DNA of 64,000 bases from positions 1,674,001-1,738,000 of the forward strand of contig NZ_CP024996.1 in the NCBI RefSeq assembly GCF_003719195.1. Direction: 5' to 3'. The translations under genes were made by a program, and so were the position numbers. A model generated the notes under the pieces. It saw nothing but the letters and a program-made list of their open reading frames with translations. It was not told the origin of the DNA and ran no database searches. Positions 10,447-19,838 of the stretch are shown one piece after another. Each line of letters opens with the position of its first letter. Positions within the stretch are counted from its first letter, which is position 1. The stretch comes from Herbaspirillum rubrisubalbicans (GTDB taxonomy: Bacteria; Pseudomonadota; Gammaproteobacteria; Burkholderiales; Burkholderiaceae_D).

Positions 10447-12276
10447 TTAAGGCCTGACCAGGATGGCCGGCAATGCACCACGCAGCGCATTGCAGACCAC
10501 GATCTGCTGCGCACGCAGCAGGTCGGCGCGGGTGATGATGGCTTCTACCGCATCCCAGGTCGGATCGGCCAGCAAGACCTGGCGCATCACGCCGGGTAGC
10601 AGCCCCGCCGCCAGCGGCGGCGTGCGCCAGCGACCGTCGATGTGGACCAAGACATTGCTGCGTCCACCCTCGGTCAATTCATCCCGTTCATTGAAGAACA
10701 GCAGGTCGAAGCCACCGCGTCGTTCAGCCTCTTGCCAGGCGGCGTCGTAGCGGGCGCGGCGCGTGCTCTTGTGGCGCAGGAAGAGCTCGCTGCTGTCGGT
10801 GGCGGTGTCGGCCAGGAAGACCTTGACCGGACCGGTCAGAGGTGTGAGCGGTGCGTGCTGGAGCGTGATGCGGCCCTGCGCATCCAGCGCCAGGCGCAGG
10901 CGGTGTGCCTGATCCACAGGCAAGCCGGCACAGGTGTCGGCCAGTTGCTGGCGGATCATCGCTTCGTCGAAGGCAAAGCCCAGCGCGCCGGCCGAGGCTT
11001 GCAGGCGTTGCAGGTGCAAGTCCAGGTGACGGCAAGTGCCGTGGCTGGCGTGCAGGGTTTCAAACAGGCTGAAGTCTTTTTCCAGCCCGGTCAGGAAGGC
11101 CGCTTTCAACTGGCATTCGGCAAATTCGGATGCGGCCTGGCTGTCATGGACGATGCCCGCACCCACACCCATCACGCCGCGTCGCAAGCCTTGTTGCGGC
11201 GGCTGCAGTTGCAGCGTGCGGATCGGTACCGACAGGCAGAAGTCGCCGATGGCATGAGAGCCCGCACGTGGCGCATCGAACCAGCCGATGGCGCCGGTAT
11301 AGAGTCCACGGGCTTCGGTTTCCAGTTCATCGATGATTTCCATGGTGCGGCGCTTGGGGGCGCCGGTAATGGAGCCGCAGGGGTAGAGCGCGGCCAGGGG
11401 ATCGACCAGCGTGGCCTCGGGGCGCAGCCGGGCATGGATGGTGGAGGTCATCTGCAACACCTGACCGTAGCGGCTCACCTCGAACAGTTGCGGCACCTGC
11501 ACCGAACCCGGTAATGCTACGCGGCCCAGGTCATTGCGCAGCAGGTCAACGATCATCAGGTTCTCGGCACGGTTCTTTTCATCGGCGGCCAGTGCCTGGG
11601 CGCGCTGGGCGTTGAGCGTTTCTGCATCGGTTGCGTCATCGGGCAGGGCGCGCGCGGTGCCCTTCATGGGCTTGGCCTGCAACAGGCCATCCCGGTGCGT
11701 GACGAACAGTTCCGGTGAGCACGATAACACCATGCCGCCCTGTTCATCGCGCAGCAGCGCCCCGTAAGGCACCGGCTGGCGCGCGCGCAGGCGGCGATAC
11801 AGACTGATCGCATCGCCATGCACATCGAAATGCAGGCGGTAGGTGTAGTTGACCTGGTAGGTATGGCCCGCGGCGATGTAGTCGCGAATGCGATCGATGG
11901 CGGCACTGAAGCTGGCTTGGTCCACGCTGCTGCGCAGATGCACGATGTCTGCGCTGTCACCCTCTGCTTGCGCGGCCAGCCAGTCATCGACCTCGGCCGC
12001 AGTGAGGCGCTGGCAGCGGCTAAACAGCAGCACGCGCGCCAGCGGTCCGGCCAGTGGCCGATGCGGCAAGCCCTGCAGTGCCGCCCCCAGTTCATAGCTC
12101 CACAGCGCCACCGCGTGTTGCCCGGCGGCCAGTGCTGTCTGCATCTCGGCCAGCAGGGCCGGGAAGTCCTCCGCCTGGTGGCAGGCCAGCGTGCGCAGAT
12201 GGCCGCTGTACAGGCGCGAGCGCGGATCGGCCGGGCTGGCCAGGTGGTCGTCGAGGAGGGCGAAGCAATCGGTCAT
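10447..12276 (-). CDS. pabB: Fused aminodeoxychorismate synthase component I / 4-amino-4-deoxychorismate lyase
   Basis: Folate-pathway enzyme (609 residues) joining PabB and PabC. The N-terminal half (about 1-350) is a chorismate-binding domain with the family motif CGSITGAPK and the downstream GLYTGAIGW. It aminates chorismate using ammonia from a PabA partner encoded elsewhere. The C-terminal part (about 355-609) is a class IV aminotransferase-type PabC domain with the PLP-region motif HKSTR near 502 and ELTEGGRSNV near 529; it releases pyruvate to give p-aminobenzoate. The fusion is common in Burkholderiales. It diverges from the MFS gene across a 166-base spacer and splits the efflux genes from the MdtD-like gene. 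Confidence 0.92.
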   Translation of the reverse strand: MTDCFALLDDHLASPADPRSRLYSGHLRTLACHQAEDFPALLAEMQTALAAGQHAVALWSYELGAALQGLPHRPLAGPLARVLLFSRCQRLTAAEVDDWLAAQAEGDSADIVHLRSSVDQASFSAAIDRIRDYIAAGHTYQVNYTYRLHFDVHGDAISLYRRLRARQPVPYGALLRDEQGGMVLSCSPELFVTHRDGLLQAKPMKGTARALPDDATDAETLNAQRAQALAADEKNRAENLMIVDLLRNDLGRVALPGSVQVPQLFEVSRYGQVLQMTSTIHARLRPEATLVDPLAALYPCGSITGAPKRRTMEIIDELETEARGLYTGAIGWFDAPRAGSHAIGDFCLSVPIRTLQLQPPQQGLRRGVMGVGAGIVHDSQAASEFAECQLKAAFLTGLEKDFSLFETLHASHGTCRHLDLHLQRLQASAGALGFAFDEAMIRQQLADTCAGLPVDQAHRLRLALDAQGRITLQHAPLTPLTGPVKVFLADTATDSSELFLRHKSTRRARYDAAWQEAERRGGFDLLFFNERDELTEGGRSNVLVHIDGRWRTPPLAAGLLPGVMRQVLLADPTWDAVEAIITRADLLRAQQIVVCNALRGALPAILVRP

Positions 12277-12442
12277 GGAACAGGCAAGCTAAAGCCGGCA
12301 GGGCGGCTGGATGCAATCGGGGTCATTGGCGGCGCCTGCCATCGGCCGGGAAGCAGGGCGCAGCCGGCAGCATGATAGCGTAAAAGGTATACTTGAAGGC
12401 TTGCCACCGATCAGGCGGCCTTTCCGCTCCCGACATACTCCC

Positions 12443-13846
12443 ATGCGTATTCCCCGCACCTTCATCATCCCGCTGATCGTGGCCTGTGCGCTGTTCATGG
12501 AACAGATGGATTCCACCGTCATCTCCACGTCGCTGCCGGCCCTGGCGCTGGACATGAAGGTCGATCCGATTTCGCTGAAACTGGCGTTGACTTCCTACCT
12601 GGTCAGCCTGGCGGTGTTCATCCCGATCTCGGGCTGGATGGCCGATCGCTTCGGTTCGCTCACCATCTTCCGTGCGGCTATCTGCGTGTTCATGCTCGGC
12701 TCCATCCTGTGCGGCATGTCCTCGACCCTGCCGCAGTTCGTGGCGGCGCGTTTCCTGCAGGGCATAGGTGGCGCCATGATGGTGCCGGTGGGGCGGCTGG
12801 TGATCCTGCGCAGCGTGGAAAAGGTCAACCTGGTCAAGGCCTTGTCCTACCTGACTATTCCCGCCCTGTTCGGCCCCGTATTGGGGCCGCCGCTGGGTGG
12901 CTTCATCACTACCTATTTCCATTGGCGCTGGATCTTTTTCATCAATGTGCCGATCAGCATCCTCGGCCTGTACCTGGCCACCCGCTTCATTCCCGATCTC
13001 AAGGCTGAGCAGGTTTCGCCGCTCGATTTCAAGGGTTTCGTGCTGTCGGCGCTGGGGTGTTCGCTGCTGATGATGGGCCTGGCCACGGCCGGTCGGCACC
13101 TGGTCTCGGGCGATGTGGCGCTGGCTTGCGTGGTGGCCGGCACGTTGTTCCTGGCGGGCTATGTCTGGCACGCACGGCGCGCTGCGGCGCCGCTCATCGA
13201 TCTGGCGCTGCTGAAGATCCCGACCTTGCGGGCCGGTGTGTTCGGTGGCTCGCTCTATCGCGTGGGGATTGGCGCCATTCCCTTCCTGCTGCCGCTGATG
13301 CTGCAACTGGGCTTTGGCTATACGCCTTTTCATTCCGGCCTGCTCACCTGCGCCTCGGCAGCCGGGGCGATGTTCATGAAGACCATCGCCGCGCGCTTTT
13401 TGCGCCGCTTCGGTTTTCGCCGGGTGCTGCTGGTCAATGGCGCGCTGGGGGTACTGGGGCTGTGTGCCATCGCCACCTTCACCCCCACCACGCCCTATCT
13501 GCTGATGGTGCTCATCCTCTTGATCGGTGGCTGCTTCCGCTCGCTGCAGTTCACCAGTCTGAATGCGATTTCCTATGCCGATGTCGATAACCTGCGCTTG
13601 AGCCAGGCCACCAGCATGGCCAGCGTGGCCCAGCAATTGTCCATCGGCATGGGCGTGGTGCTGGCCGGCTTTGCACTGCAGATGTCCAATGAAATCCAGG
13701 GGCACAGCGAGCTGGTGGCGCAAGACTTCTGGCCGGCCTTCCTGGTGGTGGCTGCGGTGGCGTCGCTGGCGCTGCTGATGCTGCGCCAGTTGCCACCCAA
13801 TGCCGGGGCCGAGATGGCCGGGCAGGAAGAGAACAAGCCGGCGTAA
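12443..13846 (+). CDS. DHA2-family MFS drug transporter, MdtD-like
   Basis: Inner-membrane drug:proton antiporter of 467 residues from the ATG chosen because MRIPRTF begins the conserved region. It has the MFS motif GWMADRFG after TM2 and the DHA2 motif GIGGAMMVPVGRL, which closely matches what I recall of E. coli MdtD, a protein of nearly the same length (471). The E. coli gene ends the mdtABCD operon. Here a homologue lies 2 kb after mdtABC, separated by the channel gene and pabB-pabC. The ribosome site is weak. It is followed by an EamA transporter 22 bases on. Confidence 0.88.
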   Translation: MRIPRTFIIPLIVACALFMEQMDSTVISTSLPALALDMKVDPISLKLALTSYLVSLAVFIPISGWMADRFGSLTIFRAAICVFMLGSILCGMSSTLPQFVAARFLQGIGGAMMVPVGRLVILRSVEKVNLVKALSYLTIPALFGPVLGPPLGGFITTYFHWRWIFFINVPISILGLYLATRFIPDLKAEQVSPLDFKGFVLSALGCSLLMMGLATAGRHLVSGDVALACVVAGTLFLAGYVWHARRAAAPLIDLALLKIPTLRAGVFGGSLYRVGIGAIPFLLPLMLQLGFGYTPFHSGLLTCASAAGAMFMKTIAARFLRRFGFRRVLLVNGALGVLGLCAIATFTPTTPYLLMVLILLIGGCFRSLQFTSLNAISYADVDNLRLSQATSMASVAQQLSIGMGVVLAGFALQMSNEIQGHSELVAQDFWPAFLVVAAVASLALLMLRQLPPNAGAEMAGQEENKPA

Positions 13847-13868
13847 GAGGTCGGCTCAAAGGAGAACG

Positions 13869-14777
13869 ATGCGCAGCGACCTGTCCTACAAGAGCCTGTG
13901 GTTTCCCCTGGGCGCGGTGCTGATCTGGGCCGGCAATACCGTCATCAGCAAGATGTCGGCCGGGGTCATCGCGCCCGAGGATATTTCCTTCTATCGCTGG
14001 GTGCTGGCGGCCTTGCTGATGTCGCCCTTCCTGGCGCGCTCGACCTGGGCGGCGCGCGCGCAGATCCGTCCGCACCTGGGCAAGATCCTGGTGCTGGCGC
14101 TGCTGGGCATGGTGTTGTACCAAAGCCTGGCCTATTTCGCCGCAGCCACTGCCTCGGCCACCAGCATGGGCATCATCTCTTCGCTCATGCCATTGATGAC
14201 ACTGGTGTTGAGCATCAAGCTGCTCGCCGAGCCGCCCACCGTGGGCACGCTGGTCGGCGGCATCCTGTCGCTGTTCGGGCTGGCGGTGCTGATCGGGCGC
14301 GGTCACCCGCTGGCCTTGTTCGAGCAGGGCGTGGTTGCGGGTGATCTGCTCATGCTGGCCGCCACCGTGGCCTATGGCCTGTATGGCGTGATGCTGCGGC
14401 GTTGGGCGCTGCCCTTGCGCACCTGGCAGTTGCTGTATCTGCAGGTGTTGATGGCCACGGTGCTGCTGTTTCCCGGCTTCTTGCTGGGGCATCATTCGCC
14501 CATCACGCGGGCCAATCTGCCCATCCTGCTGTATGCCGGCATTGGTGCTTCCATCATTTCGCAATTCCTGTGGATGCGTGGGGTGGTTCATCTGGGCGCC
14601 AGCCGCTGCGCCATTTTCGTGAACCTCATGCCGGTATTTACTGTCATCATCGCAGTGCTCGCGCTGGGCGAGCCATTGCACGGCTATCACGCCCTCGGCG
14701 GCAGCATCACGCTGGTCGGCGTGATCCTGGCCCAGGTCTTCAAGCAGCGCCTGCGGTGGCGCGCACCAACCGTCTGA
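13869..14777 (+). CDS. EamA/DMT-family transporter
   Basis: Inner-membrane protein of 302 residues with about ten hydrophobic segments in two repeated EamA halves, the plan of drug/metabolite transporters such as RhaT/YdcZ/PecM relatives. The ATG follows a strong AAAGGAGAAC ribosome site. The second-half signature (FLWMRGVVHLGASR followed by FVNLMPVFTVIIA) is typical. Substrate is unknown; the family exports amino acids, nucleosides or other metabolites. It lies 22 bases after the MFS gene and 26 bases before the CorA-like gene, suggesting a three-gene transport operon. Confidence 0.85.
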   Translation: MRSDLSYKSLWFPLGAVLIWAGNTVISKMSAGVIAPEDISFYRWVLAALLMSPFLARSTWAARAQIRPHLGKILVLALLGMVLYQSLAYFAAATASATSMGIISSLMPLMTLVLSIKLLAEPPTVGTLVGGILSLFGLAVLIGRGHPLALFEQGVVAGDLLMLAATVAYGLYGVMLRRWALPLRTWQLLYLQVLMATVLLFPGFLLGHHSPITRANLPILLYAGIGASIISQFLWMRGVVHLGASRCAIFVNLMPVFTVIIAVLALGEPLHGYHALGGSITLVGVILAQVFKQRLRWRAPTV

Positions 14778-14803
14778 ACCCACAAGAACAGGAACAAAGA
14801 GAC

Positions 14804-15790
14804 ATGATCGATCCCGCCATGATCGTCAATTGCACGGTCTACAAGAAGGGCAAGAAGCTGCGCGAGATCAGCCTCGATGAAATCAGCGACGTGCTGGAAG
14901 AGGAGGGTACCTTCGTCTGGCTGGGCCTGTTGGAGCCCAACGTCGAATTGATGAACAAGATCAAGGAAGAATTCTGCCTGCACGAACTGGCGGTGGAAGA
15001 TGCCTATGCCGCCCACCAGCGGCCCAAGATCGAGGAATACGGCGATACCCTGTTCGTGGTGCTGCACACGGCGCAGTTGGCCGGTGGTGAAGTACTGTTC
15101 GGCGAGACCCACATCCTGACCGGACCGCGCTTCGTGGTCACGGTGCGGCATGGCGCCTCGCGCAGCTATGCCAAGGTGCGCGAGCATTGCGAGATGCTGC
15201 CCGAGCGCCTGGTGCGCGGCCCCAGCTTCGTGCTCTATTCCATCATGGACTTCGTGGTGGACAACTATCGCCCCATCATGGACGACCTCGAAGCCAAGTT
15301 CAGCCAGTACGAGGAACAGCTCTTCAACCCCGGCACCATCAGCGGCAAGGCCTATCTGCAGGAGCTGTACCAGTTGAAGCGCCAGCTGATCCGCCTGCGT
15401 TCGGTGGCTTCGCCCTTGCTGGACGTGTGTACGCAATTGCTGCGTTTTCACGAAGGGCTCATCACCAAGGATGGCAAGGCCTACTTCCGCGACATCTACG
15501 ACCACGTGGTGCGCTTCATCGATACCGGCGATCGCCTGCGTGAAATGGTCGAGTCGGCGGTGCAGATCAACCTGGCCCAGGTCACCATCCACCAGAACGA
15601 GATCGTGCAGACCCTGGCCGGCTGGGGCGCCATCCTGGCCATCCCGACCATGATCTTCAGCCTCTACGGTATGAACTTCGCGCATATGCCGGGGCTGGCC
15701 TGGCAGTGGAGTTTCCCGCTGGTCCTGGGCGGTATCATCACCGCCTGCACGCTGCTGTGGCGGCGGTTGCGCAAGGCCGGCTGGCTCTAG
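14804..15790 (+). CDS. corA: CorA-family magnesium/cobalt channel
   Basis: Divalent-cation channel of 328 residues. The N-terminal part is a large charged cytoplasmic domain and the C-terminus holds two transmembrane helices. The first ends in YGMNF with the signature GMN at about 289-291, the selectivity filter of the CorA superfamily. The acidic loop usual after GMN is replaced by AHMPGLAW, as in some family members. It starts at the ATG after AACAAAGAGAC. It is last of the MFS-EamA-CorA set. A 9-bp perfect hairpin follows the stop. Confidence 0.92.
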   Translation: MIDPAMIVNCTVYKKGKKLREISLDEISDVLEEEGTFVWLGLLEPNVELMNKIKEEFCLHELAVEDAYAAHQRPKIEEYGDTLFVVLHTAQLAGGEVLFGETHILTGPRFVVTVRHGASRSYAKVREHCEMLPERLVRGPSFVLYSIMDFVVDNYRPIMDDLEAKFSQYEEQLFNPGTISGKAYLQELYQLKRQLIRLRSVASPLLDVCTQLLRFHEGLITKDGKAYFRDIYDHVVRFIDTGDRLREMVESAVQINLAQVTIHQNEIVQTLAGWGAILAIPTMIFSLYGMNFAHMPGLAWQWSFPLVLGGIITACTLLWRRLRKAGWL

Positions 15791-16126
15791 GCCAGTTTCT
15801 TTCCGGGCGCTTGCTTCGCGCTGTCGTCCCTGCGACAACTTGTCGCAGGAGGGCGGCTCGCTTCTCACTTTATACTGTGCGCCGCACTGTATCGGTGCTG
15901 TATTGCTGCTTTATGGCTGCTGTACTGGCGCTGTGCGGGTCATTGTCAGTCTTGATGGTAGTGCTCCAGCACCAGACTTGCTTAATAAATGAGAGTCATT
16001 CTTCTTGATAAATGCAACATTGTTGCATAGAATCCCGCCCTGACCTGACCGCACACCACGGTCCACATTGCTGCGGCTAGGTAGCCACGTACCGGCCCGC
16101 AGTACAACAACATCACAAGGGAAAAG
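15791..16126. other. Intergenic region upstream of the TonB receptor
   Basis: A 336-base gene-free stretch. It opens with a perfect 9-bp stem-loop (15829-15849) after corA; with no T-run it is an mRNA end structure rather than a clear terminator. It then becomes AT-richer and carries the promoter and palindromic operator listed separately, with a loose Fur-box-like sequence (15985-16003, about 12 of 19 consensus positions) directly upstream. A GC-rich leader of about 90 bases leads to the receptor start. Confidence 0.5.
16005..16033 (+). promoter_or_regulatory. Sigma-70 promoter with operator palindrome in the spacer
   Basis: TTGATA (16005-16010) and TAGAAT (16028-16033) are separated by exactly 17 bases, a near-consensus promoter. 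The spacer is filled by the 17-bp palindrome ATGCAACATTGTTGCAT (16012-16028), with 8-bp arms around one central base. A repressor on this site would block RNA polymerase. The same core (TGCAACA, one base, TGTTGCA) recurs before the second TonB receptor locus. The architecture fits a FUR-family metal repressor such as Zur; that identity is inferred. Confidence 0.75.
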
Positions 16127-18244
16127 ATGAACATGACCGCACTGCGGCTCGCCGTGCTGGGCGCGCTCGCCATGGCCCAGGGCCTGCCACCAGCCTGGAG
16201 CGCCGACGCTACTACCGGCAGCGACAGCGGGCTGGGCCAGATCGTCGTCACCGGCACTGGCGAGCGCCAGCAATACCGCCAGAGCAGCACCTCCAGCGCC
16301 ACCCGCACCGAGACGCCGCTACAGGAATTGCCGCAGTCGGTGCAGGTGGTATCGCGCCAGTTGATCGATGATCTGGGTGCCCAGCGCCTGGACGATGTGC
16401 TGCTGTATGTGAGCGGGGTGGCCAAGCAGAACAACTTCGGTGGCCTGTGGGATAACTATTCGATCCGCGGTTTTTCCGGCAGCGATAACGGCGGCATGAA
16501 TATCCTCTGGAACGGTTTCGCCTCCAACCGCGGCTATGCGCCGCCGCGCGACCTGGCCAATGTGGAGAGCGTGGATTTCCTCAAGGGACCAGCCGCAGCG
16601 CTCTACGGCAACAGCGAGCCCGGTGGCACCATCAACGTGGTCACCAAGAAGCCGCAGTTCAAGCGCGCCAATGCGCTGGACCTGTCCATCGGCAGCAACG
16701 ACAGCTACCGCAGCAGCATCGATTCCACCGGGGCGCTCAACAGCGAGTTGGCCTATCGCCTCAATGCCGCCGTCGAGCGCCGGGGGAGCTGGCGCGATGA
16801 TATTCACAGCCAACGTGAATTTTTTGCACCGGCCCTCACCTGGGTACTGTCTGACAGCACGGTGCTGAACTATGAAGCTGAATTTTTACGCCAGAAGGTG
16901 CCGTTCGATCGCGGCATCGTCGCCGTCAACGGCAACCTGGGCGTGCTGCCGATCTCGCGCTTCCTGGGCGAGCCGGGCGATGGCGACGTCAAGATGGACA
17001 ACCAGAACCACCTGCTGACCCTGGAGCATCGCCTCAACGACAACTGGCACTTGCGCACCGGCGTGTTCCACAAGGAAGGTACGCTGCAGGGCTATTCCAC
17101 CGAAGCCTCGGCGCTGCAGGCCGACAACGCCACGCTGCGCCGCCAGCGCCGCTATCGCGACTATGGCTGGCATGACACCTCGCTGCAGTTCGAGCTGGGC
17201 GGCAAGCTCACCACCGGTAGCGTAGGGCATGAGGTCCTGGTCGGTACCGAGCTGGACTGGATGACGCTGGACCAGCGCATGTTGCGCGTGAACCCGACGA
17301 CGGCAGCGCCCTATGCGATCAATATCTACAACCCGGTCTATGGCCAGCCGCTACCCACGCCGAGGGCCAATACCGATACCAGCGAACGCCAGAGCAGCAG
17401 CGCCTTCTACCTGCAAGACCAGATCAGCCTGACGCAGCGCTGGAAGCTGCTGGCCGGCATTCGCGCCGATGCCTTCAGCTCCACCCTGAACAACTGGCGC
17501 ACCAGCACCCTCACCCGCCAGGACAAGAACGCCTATTCCCCGCGCCTGGGCCTGACCTATCTGTTCACGCCGTCCTGGTCGGCCTATGCCAGCGCCAGCA
17601 AGTCCTTCCGTCCCAATAGCGGCAGCGATATCAATGGCCGCGCCTTCAGCCCCGAGACCTCGCGCGCGGCCGAAGTGGGTCTGAAGTTCCAGAGCGCGGA
17701 CCAGCTTAGCGGCGCCACCCTGGCGGTGTTCGATATCACCAAGCAGAATGTGCTGACCGCCGACCCGAGCAATCCGGCCTTCTCCATTGCGGCCGGCGAA
17801 GTGCGCAGCAAGGGCGTGGAGCTGGATGCCAATGCCAAATTGGGCCACCACTGGCGCTTGACCGGCAACCTGGCCTATACCGATGCCTATGTGAGCAAGG
17901 ACAACACCCTGGCCGTGGGTTCGCGGTTGCTCAACGTGCCGCGTGTCTCGGGTAGTGTACTGGCGGTGTTCGAAGATGCCCTGGCAAGTGGCTCGCCCTA
18001 CGGTATCGGTGGTGGCCTGAACTATGTTGGCGACCGTACCGGCGACCAGGCCGGCAGTTTCAAGTTGCCCGCTTATCTGACCGCACGCGCATTGGCCTAC
18101 TGGCAGATGACGCCGAAGATGAAGCTGTCGCTGGACGTGGATAATCTCTTCAACAAGCGTTACTACAGCAGTTCCTACAGCAGTGTGTGGATCATGCCGG
18201 GCAACGAGCGCACGGCCACGCTGGCACTCAATGTCAAGTTCTGA
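16127..18244 (+). CDS. TonB-dependent siderophore/metallophore receptor
   Basis: Outer-membrane gated barrel of 705 residues. A signal peptide of about 24 residues (ending AWSA) is followed by a TonB-box-like QIVVTG near 38-43, a plug domain with the receptor motifs SVQVVSRQLIDDLG, DNYSIRGF and GPAAALYGNSEPGGTINVV, and a beta-barrel ending in the usual terminal Phe. The plug is of the FhuA/FpvA siderophore-receptor type. It is first in a five-gene run with an Opp/Nik-type ABC importer and stops 7 bases before the likely start of the binding protein, so receptor and importer probably handle the same metal-ligand complex. Expression is likely metal-repressed through the upstream palindrome. Confidence 0.92.
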   Translation: MNMTALRLAVLGALAMAQGLPPAWSADATTGSDSGLGQIVVTGTGERQQYRQSSTSSATRTETPLQELPQSVQVVSRQLIDDLGAQRLDDVLLYVSGVAKQNNFGGLWDNYSIRGFSGSDNGGMNILWNGFASNRGYAPPRDLANVESVDFLKGPAAALYGNSEPGGTINVVTKKPQFKRANALDLSIGSNDSYRSSIDSTGALNSELAYRLNAAVERRGSWRDDIHSQREFFAPALTWVLSDSTVLNYEAEFLRQKVPFDRGIVAVNGNLGVLPISRFLGEPGDGDVKMDNQNHLLTLEHRLNDNWHLRTGVFHKEGTLQGYSTEASALQADNATLRRQRRYRDYGWHDTSLQFELGGKLTTGSVGHEVLVGTELDWMTLDQRMLRVNPTTAAPYAINIYNPVYGQPLPTPRANTDTSERQSSSAFYLQDQISLTQRWKLLAGIRADAFSSTLNNWRTSTLTRQDKNAYSPRLGLTYLFTPSWSAYASASKSFRPNSGSDINGRAFSPETSRAAEVGLKFQSADQLSGATLAVFDITKQNVLTADPSNPAFSIAAGEVRSKGVELDANAKLGHHWRLTGNLAYTDAYVSKDNTLAVGSRLLNVPRVSGSVLAVFEDALASGSPYGIGGGLNYVGDRTGDQAGSFKLPAYLTARALAYWQMTPKMKLSLDVDNLFNKRYYSSSYSSVWIMPGNERTATLALNVKF

Positions 18245-18251
18245 TCTGCGC

Positions 18252-19838
18252 ATGTCTGCCGATCTCTGCTGTACACCGCGTCGGCGCGCCTTGCTGGCGC
18301 TGCTGGCTGCTGGCGCCGCGCCGCTGGTCTGGGCGCATGGCGATGAAGCCAGCCATGCCCACCCCATCAGCCAGGCCGGTCGCGACATGCTGACCGTGGT
18401 CGGCCCCTGGGAATTGACCGGGCTCGATCCGGCGCGCTCCGGCTATATGTTCGCCCGCATGGAGGTGCTGCAGACCCTGCTGGAGGTGGACGATGCCGGC
18501 CAGTTGCGCCCGGCGCTGGCGCGCACCTGGGAGGTCAGCGCCGATGGCTTGCAATGGCGCTTTGCCTTGCAGGCTGGGCGTCGCTACCACGATGGCAGTG
18601 TCGTGACGCCGGCCAGCATACTGGCTTGTTTGCAGCGCGCTGCCGTGCGGCCAGGTGTACTGCAACTGGCGAGTATCACGGCCATGAGTTTGCAGGAAAG
18701 TGTACTGGTAGTGAGCCTGAGCAAGCCCTTCGGCCCCTTACCCTATCTGCTGACCCATTATTCGACCCAGATCCTGGCGCCATCTTCCTTCGATGCGCAC
18801 GGCAACGTGGTGGCCATCGTCGGTAGCGGGCCGTTCCGCATCCAGTCCATCAGCCTGCCGCAGCAGTTCGATGTGGAGCGGGTGGCGCCGGGGCCGGACA
18901 AGGCGATCCAGCGGGCGCGCTATATCAGCGTCTCGCGCGCAGAGACGCGCACGCTGCTGGTCCAGAGCGGCCAGGCTGAACTGGCTTTTTCGCTGGACCC
19001 GCCCAGCATCCGCGCCTTGCAGGAGAGTCCGCGTGCGCGCCTGCTCTCAGCCATGCTGCCGCGCACGACCATTCTCAAGCTCAATGCCGGCCATCCCTTC
19101 CTGGCCGATGTGCGGGTGCGCCGCGCCATCTCCCTGTGCATGGAGCGCGAGGGCATCGCACGCGCGCTGTTGCGCGATCCCGACCTGGGCGCAACCCAGC
19201 TCTTTCCGCCGTCGCTCACACGCTGGCACGATCCCCAGCTAGCGCCCCTGCATACCGACCTCAAGCAGGCGCGCCGTCTGCTGGAAGAGGCCGGTTGGCG
19301 CCTGGGCGCCGATGGCGTGCGCTGGCGCGATGGGCGCAAGCTGGAACTGAGCCTGACCACCTTCGTCGATCGGCCCGAATTGCCTTTGATTGCCACTGCC
19401 TTGCAGGAAGAAATGCGCCAGATCGGCATTGCCGTGCGGGTGGTGATCGGCAACTCCAGCGACATCCCGGCCGGCCATCGCAGCGGCGCATTGCAGATGG
19501 CGCTGGCGGCGCGCAATTACGGCAACCTACCCGAGCCGGTGGCCAGCCTCTTGCAGGACTTCGGGCCGCAAGGCGGCGACTGGGGCGCCATGGGCTGGGA
19601 CAATACCGAGGTGCCGGCGCTGCTGGCGCGGCTGGCGCAGTTGCCGGCCATGCCCGCCGGGGGGGCCGACAGCGGGCGCGCCGAGCGCGCCCGTATCGTG
19701 GCGCTGCTGCAGGAACAGTTGCCGGTGATCCCGGTGGTCTGGTATCGCCAGACCTGTGCCGTCAGCCGTCGCTTGCAGGGCGCCAGCCTCGATCCTTTTG
19801 AACGTAGTTATCGTCTCTCTTACCTGCAATGGATCTGA
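18252..19838 (+). CDS. ABC importer periplasmic substrate-binding protein, family 5 (peptide/nickel/opine type)
   Basis: Extracytoplasmic binding protein of 528 residues in the DppA/NikA/CntA family, with the conserved N-terminal scheme (LTGLDPARSGYMFAR, then LEVDDAGQLRPALA, then W..S.DGL.W.F.L). The signal peptide carries RRRALLALL, a Tat-like twin-arginine pattern, and the mature N-terminus HGDEASHAH is His-rich, which may help bind metal. An earlier in-frame ATG at 18231 overlaps the receptor gene; neither start has a clear ribosome site, so translation may be coupled. It overlaps the next gene by 10 bases. Substrate could be a peptide, Ni/Zn chelate or opine metallophore; context favours a metal chelate. 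Confidence 0.88.
   Translation: MSADLCCTPRRRALLALLAAGAAPLVWAHGDEASHAHPISQAGRDMLTVVGPWELTGLDPARSGYMFARMEVLQTLLEVDDAGQLRPALARTWEVSADGLQWRFALQAGRRYHDGSVVTPASILACLQRAAVRPGVLQLASITAMSLQESVLVVSLSKPFGPLPYLLTHYSTQILAPSSFDAHGNVVAIVGSGPFRIQSISLPQQFDVERVAPGPDKAIQRARYISVSRAETRTLLVQSGQAELAFSLDPPSIRALQESPRARLLSAMLPRTTILKLNAGHPFLADVRVRRAISLCMEREGIARALLRDPDLGATQLFPPSLTRWHDPQLAPLHTDLKQARRLLEEAGWRLGADGVRWRDGRKLELSLTTFVDRPELPLIATALQEEMRQIGIAVRVVIGNSSDIPAGHRSGALQMALAARNYGNLPEPVASLLQDFGPQGGDWGAMGWDNTEVPALLARLAQLPAMPAGGADSGRAERARIVALLQEQLPVIPVVWYRQTCAVSRRLQGASLDPFERSYRLSYLQWI

Noticed and set aside
15985..16003. Possible Fur box upstream of the TonB receptor promoter
   Set aside because: Only about 12 of 19 positions match the consensus, so it may be chance. 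The adjacent perfect palindrome is the stronger signal.
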